Assembly: GCA_001931875.2 (NCBI GenBank) | Contig: MSJH02000319.1 | Coordinates: 1-28,817 of the forward strand | Source of the DNA: Byssochlamys sp. IMV 00236 | Lineage: Eukaryota; Ascomycota; Eurotiomycetes; Eurotiales; Thermoascaceae | Length of the DNA: 28,817 bases | Direction: 5' to 3' | Part shown: positions 19,888 through 28,817 of the stretch, in pieces | How positions within the stretch are numbered: the stretch's first letter is position 1 | How the letters are laid out: each line of letters opens with the position of its first letter | The notes under the pieces: model-generated | Databases searched by the model: none | Told to the model about the DNA's origin: nothing | Seen by the model: the letters and a program-made list of their open reading frames with translations, nothing else | Made by a program: the position numbers and the translations under genes

Positions 19888-20157
19888 CTCTCTTTAATTG
19901 ACTATATTTATGTCACTGATACTACAAAGGGTCGTGCCTTGGAATATGTGGACCATTTGCATGAGCACTTTTTGGACCCCGTTGTCATGAAGAATAGCAG
20001 ATACATTACTCCTCTTGCTGCTGGTTATTCTATCCAAACGAAGCGCGAGCCCATCGAAGATTACACCTTCCCAACGGAAAAACACATTTGCAATAGATTA
20101 TTTTCTTTTTGCAAAAGCCTGAAAATTCAGAAGTATTACTGTGACAATATGCAATAA
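19873..20157 (+). pseudogene. Orphan C-terminal fragment of an ENOSF1-type L-fuconate dehydratase
   Basis: The translation from 19873 begins YGLQHLSLIDYIYV and continues LEYVDHLHEHFLDPVVMKNS, then ITPLAAGYSIQTKREPI and EDYTFP. This corresponds closely to the C-terminus of animal and fungal ENOSF1 (enolase superfamily; QHLS-FDYI-V, CEYVDHLHEHF-YPV, PGYS--MK, YP). The intact enzyme is about 440 residues, with its metal-binding and catalytic residues in the barrel upstream of this piece. None of that is present: homology stops abruptly at 19873, where the preceding codons (e.g. YIFDDTS) do not match the expected GGVG-CE stretch. After EDYTFP the sequence also departs from the family before the stop. 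So this is a 5'-truncated copy, perhaps a single duplicated exon, and very unlikely to be an active enzyme. Confidence 0.75.
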
Positions 20158-20301
20158 ACCTCAATAAAATTATGAAGTCAGTTTAATGGCCATTATATGA
20201 AAATGAATGACTTGGATATGGTTTATTTCATGGAGTATAACAATAAATGATATTGGACTGCAGGAGGAAAAAAATATGAGGGGGAAGGGGAGCGAGAAAT
20301 A

Positions 20302-20877
20302 TTATATCAAAGAGAATGAGGGGACTCTTTGTTTGCGACGTTTCGGGTTAATTGTATCAATTGATGAAGCAGGATCCTCTTCAAGTGCTCTTGAGTTTTT
20401 ATAATGAATCTCCATTTGATGCTCATACAATAGGAGTAATCTTTTAATGTCGTCTACCTTTTGCAGAAGGCTACCAACTTCATCAATTTCTTTAGGTACA
20501 TCAATTGTTAATATCTCAGCTATTTGTGTGATTCCTTCTGAAAACTTTGATACAACGTAAAAAACCATATGGTAACCAATGCACTGTATCATAATCATCT
20601 TTCGATTGATTTTGTGTAGCATAAGACGGCGAGCAAATGTACTTAAACGAATCAAGTCCATAAATGCTAATTCGGGATTGGATCGAAAATCTGGCGGCTT
20701 CGCTTCCACATATCTCAAAGTGATAGTTTCTGCTTTCTGCGAGATCGCGACCGTGGCTGCATCTGGACGGAATATTGTTATGTTTTCATCTTTACGATTT
20801 AACCAAATGAGATTGACGTGCTTGATGAGATAACCATTATAATAACTCGAGTATAATCTTACAGTAGAACATACATT
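20302..20877 (-). pseudogene. Mucorales 'RPDA' family protein lacking its 5' part
   Basis: An open frame of 191 codons ends at 20302 and begins only after a stop codon at 20880-20878. It has no ATG before the conserved core. The core reads ITIFRPDAATVAISQK, then ITLRYVEAKPPDF, LAFMDLIRLSTFARRLML, and a predominantly helical or strand-rich hydrophobic section (MIMIQCIGYHMVFYVVSKFS). It ends with a basic tail, INPKRRKQR. The R-P-D-A motif followed by a Y-(G)-E-(V/A)-K segment and a D-x-x-R-L helix is how I recall a large family of uncharacterised proteins in Mucorales genomes. The pattern of charged residues around strands is vaguely nuclease-like, but that is speculation. Either an upstream exon was missed or the gene is 5'-truncated. 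The 402-bp inverted-repeat element lies just upstream. Confidence 0.45.
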
Positions 20878-21244
20878 CTACTTTACATTCCTCTATCGCA
20901 TTTGAAAAGAATAAAGGAAGAGTATTGACAACAATATTCACATTGACGACATTAATATAAATAGCAGCTATAGACTCTCTCTCCCTATAAAACGCTTACG
21001 CGTCTTATTTTAATAATATTCAGCTCTTCTTAATAAAGAAATTCGCAAGTCATCGACTTAACTGCCTTTTTCAATAGCACTAAAGCTGAATACAACAATC
21101 TCTTTTCTCTTCACTTTATTCCGAATAAAGATACACGCAGTCTCATCGTACTTCCTACTTTGCTAAAATCTATTTTCAAAACCTAAATATAACATTCTTC
21201 AAAGAATGATGATATTGAAAATTATGCAAAAAGTATAAGACCAT

Positions 21245-21646
21245 CACTACATGCACCAGAAAATAGGCTAATGCTACAGGCGTTTCCTTGGGACGATACT
21301 TATGTTGTCACTATACAAATTTACACTACCAAAGTCTCTGCTTGACCTAAGGTTATCCAGTTCACTCTCCCTGATATAAAATACAATATCATAATTACGC
21401 GTGTTCTTGTATCATTGTTGATTAACTGACAACATAGAATTAGAATAAGTAAATAACAACATTTCTTTTTTTTATCTCTTTCTTCTTCTTGAAAAGAAAC
21501 AATCCAAGATGGCAACTTTATAAAGCTATGTTTAGCGTGGCGCTGCACATTGGAAAAGTTTTGTTGGGCGACACCATAGGTAATGAGTAGAGGTAGCGCC
21601 CGTAGTATTAGTCTAATTTCTTGTGCATTTTCTGGTGCATGTAGTG
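21245..21646. repeat. 402-bp element bounded by a 20-bp perfect inverted repeat
   Basis: CACTACATGCACCAGAAAAT at 21245-21264 recurs as its exact reverse complement at 21627-21646. Similarity continues inward in both arms: GCTAATGCTACAGGCG on the left against ACTAATACTACGGGCG on the right, then TATGTTGTCAC against TATGGTGTCGC, with gaps. The terminal repeats are therefore about 70-90 bp and diverged. No transposase is present. This is compatible with a non-autonomous, MITE-like DNA transposon. I could not define a target-site duplication. Confidence 0.5.
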
Positions 21647-21679
21647 TTTCCCTTCGCATTTTTTATTTTTCAGTCTAAA

Positions 21680-22569
21680 ATGAACACCGTCTCTCGCGAA
21701 GAAGCATATTGCATTTTTTTATTGCAAAAAATTTAACAAAGAGAACGTTAAAATATATACTGAAAGAGTAGCAAAGATGGAGGAAGTTGAAATTTGTTAC
21801 AGAAACAATCCAAATGAACCAGAGATTGTTTGTGAAGCGCGAATATTTGGTACTCCAAATCTATACAACCTGTACAAATCAAGAGAAGAAATGCAAAAAA
21901 AAACATGTAGAAACTGAAGATAATAAAAATGAAAAGAAAGATATCTTGTAAGTAAAAATAAATGCGAGAAATGAAATCGTTGTTAATAACATTAAAATAT
22001 AGACAGTGGCGCGCAAATTGTAGATTTTATAAACTATGCATATCGGCCAAAAATAAAATCTTCTCCAGACTCTCAATACAAGTTAAACTATGTTTATGAT
22101 AAAGAAACTTTAGAAGCTGTTTGGACGTTTACAAATAATTTTGACAAAACTACACCTTTGGCATTCAACCAATGGTTGAACAAACAAAACGTTGACCTTT
22201 TATCAGATGAGCCAGAACATAAAGCTGTAAAAGGAAACGTAGGAAACGAAAAGATAAGAAGGCGCTGTTTGTACGTTTTAGACATGGCCTATTATGGTAA
22301 AGCTCGTAAATGACATTGCAAGATAAACAAAATAAATTAACTCCAGTTTTGTAGTTGATCTTGCAAACAACATTATAGACACAATACCAAGACATCATGC
22401 ATACGTAAGTCAATTAAAAAATGATGAATGTATGATTGTTGGTTATTGCAGAAAGTCAAAAACACCAAGTGGCAATAGAATAGCTCTGTTACAAAGGATG
22501 GTGAATGTCTTACGCCAAAGATCACTTGTAGAAAAAGTGTTTGTGTCCCCTTTCAGAAGGAAAAAATAG
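21680..22569 (+). pseudogene. Unknown intron-bearing gene broken at homopolymer runs
   Basis: A protein-like reading can be followed through several exons: 21680 to 21947, 22007-22296, 22355-22404 and 22452 onward, with good GTAAGT/GTAAAG donors and TAG/CAG acceptors. The longest piece (22007-22296) is stop-free and contains LEAVWTFTNNFDKTTPLAFN and VGNEKIRRRCLYVLDMAYY. In the first exon the frame breaks twice, at a T7 run (near 21710) and an A9 run (near 21895-21903). Both breaks would be explained by one extra base. The terminal exon also stays open (38 codons, ending VFVSPFRRKK) in a frame one base away from the one the splice phase predicts. I do not recognise the family. Either a recent pseudogene or homopolymer sequencing errors. 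Confidence 0.4.
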
Positions 22570-22854
22570 ACCATTTAACTCATAAGCAGGATAATAATTG
22601 AGTGATGACAGCTATGAGTATCAATTCATTTTTCCCCCTGAAACAATGACAAAACGTAACCTTTAATTAGGCTAAAGTATCAAGCTTGATCATGTCAATG
22701 TGAAATATCTGATAAATAAGAAAGGGGCTACTTTGTTCATTTCATTATTGAATTACTTTATTTGTGTCAAGTCGATAAAACAGGTATAAAAAACGTCTAT
22801 ACAGAGAGACACAGTAGATGTATATGCAAATCTTTTTTATTCATCGTTACCAAT

Positions 22855-25036
22855 TCACTCTGTCTCTTTTGTTTCTGTCGTAGCATTGGTACCTTTAGCC
22901 ATATTACGTAGATGAATAAAATCGGCCATAAGCGCTGTTTCTTCTTCAATAATCTTAAATACACTGAGCATATCCTGTCCGTTACGTTTCAACAGCATTT
23001 GAGCCTTTTCACGAACACCTTCTGATTCCTCGCTCAAGGCTGCAATGAGCAAACAAACACGCTGAAGGGTAAATAAGCCAGCATCTAAACGTCTAATATA
23101 GAAATCGGCCTCAAATTCTTCATAATCTTCTTCACTTAGTGTCTTTTTAGCATGTTCGAGGTCTTCTCTGACTTGGTTGTCTCTCTTTTCATACTGATCT
23201 TTCATTTCGATCAGACGGTCTACTTTTTCGTAATCATCTTCAGTGAACTTCAACACGACTCGCATTCTTTGCACATCGCCATGTGCCAAGTTTCGCAGTA
23301 GTGATAAAATGATACAAGTGATATGTTCTTCATCTTCTGATTCGCTAAAAGCACTATGGTGAGTCTTCTTTAGCTTTTTATTTCCCTATACAAAAGAATA
23401 GGTTATTCTCTTTTTAATTCTCATATTATCTTTGGTATAAGTCCAACCTTGCCCATGAATAGAGGAAACAGATATTTCAATCCTGAGACCTCGACAAATC
23501 GCATACATCTTTCTCGACCATTTTCACCACTGAGTGCATAATTAAGAACCTTGACCGCACGAACGCGAGACAATGTTTTTTCTCTAGATACAGAATGGAT
23601 CATTAGAATTGCGTACATATATATATGCTTGTGCATTACTTTAGCATGATGACCATGAGCTCAATGCCTTCAGAATCCAAGAATCGATCCTTGTTTTCTG
23701 GCTCGTTCAAGAGCGAGCATAGTGAATTGAAAAAGTTTTCTACCATCTCTGACTCATCTTCCGAAGAGGCATCTTTTTTTCTATAAGCCTATATTGAAGC
23801 AAGGTTGAACATCCTCATTCGATAAATCATTAAAGAAAGGCCTTACCGAAAGAGCTCTTAGAAGAATATCAACACCATCCAATTCACCGACTTTCAGACG
23901 AATATCTTTATACACGTGAGTTTTTTTTTTCCTTCTTATGTTTATAGAAAGCGTACCTCTGCTATCCTGTAAAAGAATTGACAGTATTTCACTGGCATAA
24001 GCTATATTGGCATCAAAGCTCTTGTTTTGGATTCTGTTCAGTAACCAAGTCAACGCTTCTGTCTTTAATGCAATATTTTCTGCATATTTTGGATCCAAAG
24101 ACACGATACTTTCAAAGATGCCCAATACCTTGAACACGCCCTGTCGATCTGCTTCTTCCTTCTCATCTAATCGATTCAAGTTTTGTACGAGCAATTGAAG
24201 CATTTCGTTTTCCAACTATGTACAAACGTTAACTCTTATACTACTGTTTTGTTTTCTTTCTTTACCATAGCTTCAACTAGGGCTTTAATCGCGTTTTGAA
24301 CCTGTTCTGATCGTTCCAATTGGTCCTCTGTTGTTCCTACATCCTCATCAATCAACTCGTTAATCACGTCAATCGTATCAATTGCAATATCCGTATTGTC
24401 GTGACTAAGTAACGACAGAAGCGAAGTGACCGTGCCAAGTTGAATCAATTCTGTGTACAGTTCAGGGGCCTCAGTCAATGCCAACAAGTTTTTGATTTCC
24501 TCGTCCAAGTCAGCTTCTGATTCCATAAACTTTTCAGGTTGATCAGCATATCGGACGCGCATTTCCTGATTTTTGTTGATGGCCTTTTCAAATTTCAAAA
24601 TCATCTTTTTCACTGTACTGGCATCTAGTGTCTCTGCCTATTAGAAGAAGAATGAGTATATATTTGTATATATTTGCTATTTTATGTTGTCATGACTACC
24701 TCTTCGGCGTCGTACTGGTCAACGAGATCCAAGATATCGTGCTGCTCACTAGTCAAACCACCACCAAAGAAACGACCCCCTTCTTCGTCGTCCTGCTCAA
24801 AGACTTGTTCTTCTTCTTCTTCTTGTTGTTGCTCTACTTCCATGTGTTGTCGTTTCTGTGAAGGTTCAGCCATTTCCGAACTATCTTTGTATTTGTCAAA
24901 GAAGTCTACAGAAGGTGTCTCTGGCATCTTTCGTTTGTTACGACCGGCTGGAATAGCTGGAATCTATATTGAATTGATTAGTTTTTAATGAATGTGTGGT
25001 TCTTTTACGCACCTTGAAGATATCGTCAATATTCAT
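22855..25036 (-). CDS. CTNNBL1: CTNNBL1, beta-catenin-like protein 1 (spliceosome-associated armadillo protein)
   Basis: Nuclear armadillo-repeat protein associated with the Prp19/CDC5L complex of the spliceosome. Eight exons: 25036-25013, 24963-24700, 24637-24266, 24215-23957, 23905-23847, 23788-23640, 23583-23448 and 23385-22855. Phases close, giving 597 residues (human CTNNBL1 has 563). The first coding exon has only eight codons. Residues 9-96 are disordered, with a basic patch (AGRNKRKM) and an acidic run. The conserved body then starts with DASTVKKMILKFEKAINKNQ. Diagnostic stretches include FMESEADLDE, LLSHDNTDIAIDTIDVINEL, LLVQNLNRLDE, ELDGVDILL and FYIRRLDAGLFTLQRVCLLI, all matching the animal protein. 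Intron 7 uses a weak GTTGGA donor. Intron 4 (51 nt) is stop-free and in frame. The gene is divergent from CWC21. Confidence 0.96.
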
Positions 25037-25177
25037 TATATGTATTGATTATGTGTCTATAAGGAAAAAAAAAAAGGTTCACTGTTGAGAGTTCTGAGTT
25101 TTTAAAAGAGAGACTTTCTCTTTTTTTTTTTTTCTCTCTTTCTCTCTTCTTTTTTCCTCCTATTTAATCAATATAAA
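25037..25177. promoter_or_regulatory. 141-bp bidirectional promoter between CTNNBL1 and CWC21
   Basis: The two start codons face away from each other with 141 bp between them. The space holds an A/T run near CTNNBL1 and a long T/C tract on the CWC21 side (about 25118-25160). There is no strong TATA box. Any regulatory element must serve both genes or overlap the other's leader. Confidence 0.6.
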
Positions 25178-25754
25178 ATGTACAACGGCATTGGATTGAC
25201 AACACCTAGAGGATCTGGTATGTGTGTGTGCGTTCATGTATAATAATAGTATAATCAACAATACCATTCATTTAGGCACAAACGGATATGTCACAAGGAA
25301 TTTATCATTTGTTAAACCACCTCCACAGCGAAAAGACGAACTCAAGGAAGAATCAGGACCCAAGTTGAAAAAGGCAAATGCAGCTATTCTCGAACACAAC
25401 CGAAAGAGACAAGTAGAAGTCAAGTGCATGGAACTACGCATCAAGCTTGAAGACGAAGGGTAATTGTTCAATATGCATCTAGACAAGTGTCTCATTTTAT
25501 TATAGAGTGGATGACGAAGAGATTGAAACAAGAGTTGAAGAATTAAGAGAAAAACTACTGCAAGAGTCACAGCCTATTGACGCTAAAAAGTAAGGACTCT
25601 TTGTGTGTGTGTGTATGCCGTTATTTATGCAATCTATAGATTAAAAGAACATGACGTTCATGAATTAGCCGCAGCCAAAGAAAAAGAATTAGAAAAGATG
25701 AGACGAGCACTTAGGATCAAGGAAGATCGTGCAGACGGTGCAGCATTTCGTTAA
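25178..25754 (+). CDS. CWC21: Pre-mRNA splicing factor Cwc21/Cwf21 (SRRM2 N-terminal type)
   Basis: Small spliceosome protein that contacts Prp8 and Snu114 near the catalytic centre; it is the fungal counterpart of the SRRM2 N-terminus. Four exons: 25178-25217, 25276-25459, 25506-25589 and 25640-25754, giving 140 residues, close to yeast Cwc21. The N-terminus, MYNGIGLTTPRGSGTNGYVT followed by RNLSFVK, is the near-invariant family signature. The cwf21 helical domain follows (about residues 45-95: KLKKANAAILEHNRKRQVEV, then DDEEIETRVEELREKLL). The C-terminal tail is charged (AAAKEKELEKMRRALRIKED) and lacks the long SR repeats of animal SRRM2. The first intron falls inside the GSGTNGY motif. The gene shares a promoter with CTNNBL1 and is convergent with the kinase gene, 98 bp away. 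Confidence 0.97.
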
Positions 25755-25852
25755 AGAATAAACTCTTCGAGAACATTTTGCAATCAGATTAATGTTTATA
25801 TATAATTATATATTGATATCAAAAAACGGGGGGAATGGTTTATTAAGATGCT

Positions 25853-27372
<1,520 letters not shown>

Positions 27373-27411
27373 TTAAAAAGAAAGCAATAGTATAAAAACG
27401 GATGAGCCACA

Positions 27412-27421
27412 CTTTTATATA
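27412..27421 (-). promoter_or_regulatory. TATA box of the CaMKK-type kinase gene
   Basis: The minus strand reads TATATAAAAG, 40-49 bp upstream of the start codon. It lies in the 242 bp between this gene and the STS1 stop on the same strand. Confidence 0.5.
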
Positions 27422-27614
27422 GATCAAGCCACCTTTTGCCAAGAAAAATGGCTCCTATTACCCACAAATAAAACTCAGCTTAAAAATTGAATGTTTTAGT
27501 TCATAAAATAAAAAGGGAAAGATATATAATAAAGGAATGCCGTTTGTTTGTGTGTTTGTGTGTGTATGCTTGTATCAATTGTGTTTGTTCCATAAAAAGA
27601 AATATTATTATTGC

Positions 27615-28723
27615 TTATCTTCTATCACCTACAACAGAGGTCGAAGTAAAGGTGGTTTCTAAAGGAGCAAGATGGCACACGGGCGTTGCTGCTTTATCTT
27701 CAAGATCATTGGCAGTAGTTAAACCAATCATAAAGCCTAGTTGCCTAGTAAATTCATGCACAGATTCTGTAAAATAAAATCCACCTGTGAAGCTATCATG
27801 TTGAGCCAGGCTATATAAAAGAAGTCAGTATAATATGCATATTATAAAAAAAAAAGCCTTGCCTCTTTGCCCATTCGCTAACTGATTCGGGACTATAAAT
27901 TTCACCTTCACGTAATTTGGATGCAGTAGACTGAATAGCCGTTTTCCAAAACTCATTTAATTGTTGATACAAGTTTTGTTTCAGTCTATTATGATCTGTT
28001 TAAACAAAGAGAGATTAGCAATCAATCTATAATACTCTATTATCAAACTTACTCTCATTATCCCAAACAGGCAATCGATGAGCGATATGTGCTGCGTAAT
28101 CAAGGAAAGTGAATGTGGTGGTAGGGAATACTCGAGGTGATGTAAAATGATTTGCATATCGAACAAGTGTATCCTGTTATTAAAATAAGTAAAAATGTCA
28201 TTTAAATATCAAACTTACAATCAAGTCTGCCAAGGGTTCTCTCACTCTTGAAAATGTATAATCATCTCTGCCTGGACCATGCTTATTAAATGGGAAGCTA
28301 TTAATAAATTTCTTTTCCATGTCCAATAATACATTCATAGCTGAAGCAATCGTAGGTTCTGGAATATAAGTCATGACGTCTCGTATCAGTTCAGGTTGCT
28401 TATGTAAAAAGTTTTGAATAATATGAATTAGAGCCTCCTTCTCCATTGTTTCTGTACATTAATATTAGCTTATATTATCCTTTTCTTTATTGTCCTATTT
28501 TACCTAGAATGGCTATTCTCGCTGTTCGTTTTTGAATTGATTTATGTTTCTTTAATTCCTTTCTAGCTGCTAATAATGATCGATGTGAAATGTCGTCCAT
28601 TTCTTCATCTTCTGAATTTCTTCTTTTACGACCTATTTTATATATATATTTATCAGGCTTGTTTTTCTTTATCTCTTTTTTAAAACTACCTCGAGAGTAT
28701 TCACTTGTGTTTAAGCTGTGCAT
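27615..28723 (-). CDS. STS1: Sts1/Cut8, tethering factor for the nuclear proteasome
   Basis: Anchors 26S proteasomes at the nuclear envelope and supports nuclear protein turnover and mitosis in yeasts. Five exons: 28723-28504, 28451-28219, 28173-28053, 27995-27863 and 27810-27615, giving 300 residues (yeast Sts1 is about 319). The N-terminus is Lys-rich (FKKEIKKNKPDKYIYK) with an NLS-like GRKRRNSED, as in Cut8, whose N-terminal lysines bind or turn over with the proteasome. The six-helix Cut8 domain shows PELIRDVMTYIPEPTIASAM, FNKHGPGRDDYTFSRV, LVRYANHFTSPRVFP, AAHIAHRLPVW, and near the end ESVHEFTRQLGFMIG. The last intron has a GC donor (GCAAGG) and a TATAG acceptor. The ATG lies 54 bp before a long A/T tract at the window edge. 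Confidence 0.92.
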
Positions 28724-28783
28724 ATGAATGTATATTATTTTATGTAGAATGAAAATGTAATTATAAATGAGTGATTAAAAGGG

Positions 28784-28817
<34 letters not shown>
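28784..28817. repeat. 34-nt poly(A) run at the window edge
   Basis: Uninterrupted A from 28784 to the last base, upstream of STS1 (a T run on its sense strand). A sequence ending exactly in a homopolymer suggests an assembly break at this tract rather than a biological end. Confidence 0.8.

Larger units (their letters stand above)
18909..22854. other. Region of gene fragments and repeats
   Basis: Nearly 4 kb between the polygalacturonase and CTNNBL1 genes without an intact recognised gene. It holds an unknown minus-strand coding fragment pair (19316-19887), an orphan ENOSF1 3' fragment (19873-20157), an RPDA-family open frame without its 5' part (20302-20877), a 402-bp inverted-repeat element (21245-21646) and a broken intron-bearing gene (21680-22569). 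Stretches 18955-19315, 20878-21244 and 22570-22854 show nothing more than AT-rich DNA. Confidence 0.5.

Noticed and set aside
21321..21659. 112-codon minus-strand frame inside the inverted-repeat element
   Set aside because: It spans the right terminal repeat and ends in low-complexity Lys and hydrophobic runs; not convincing as protein.

Overview
The window is nuclear DNA of a filamentous fungus, most likely an early-diverging Mucoromycota (Mucorales-like) species. The evidence is an AT-rich background, protein genes split by many very short introns (about 45-65 nt, mostly GTAAGT...TAG), a Rhizopus-type secreted polygalacturonase, a CYP51 carrying the residues described for the Mucorales F5 paralogue, and a protein family with an R-P-D-A core that I recall as repeated in Mucorales genomes. 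I found no rRNA, tRNA, CRISPR array or prokaryotic-style operon. All intron-exon models were built by hand from splice signals, frame and homology, and every complete model closes in frame.

Layout. 1-4833: a 5' piece of symplekin/Pta1 (mRNA 3'-end processing) running off the left edge, mitochondrial alternative oxidase, and a GPI-anchored Ecm33-like wall protein, all on the minus strand. 4834-9071: a decayed region with one small single-finger C2H2 protein gene (6613-7193), a short terminal-inverted-repeat element, the 3' end of a LINE-like retroelement and a remnant of the RPDA family. 9072-15303: a dense block with complete DDB1 (nine exons), CYP51 (lanosterol 14-alpha-demethylase) 184 bp behind it on the same strand, and a convergent Apq12-like membrane protein gene. 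15304-17718 looks empty. 17719-18908: a secreted GH28 polygalacturonase with a good TATA box. 18909-22854: a gene-fragment region with an orphan 3' fragment of an ENOSF1/L-fuconate dehydratase gene, an RPDA-family gene lacking its 5' part, a 402-bp inverted-repeat element, and an unknown intron-bearing gene broken at homopolymers. 22855-28723: CTNNBL1 and CWC21 (both spliceosome-associated) divergently transcribed from a 141-bp promoter, then a CaMKK/Ssp1-type kinase and the nuclear proteasome tether Sts1/Cut8. The window ends in a 34-nt A run.

Functional themes. RNA processing: symplekin, CTNNBL1, CWC21. Ubiquitin-proteasome and genome maintenance: DDB1, Sts1/Cut8. Membrane sterol and nuclear-envelope biology: CYP51, Apq12. 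Stress and respiration: AOX, CaMKK. Extracellular: polygalacturonase, Ecm33-like protein. These are ordinary eukaryotic neighbours rather than a cluster. The most informative points are the azole-resistance-type residues in CYP51, the divergent spliceosome gene pair, and the fragment region at 19.3-22.6 kb.
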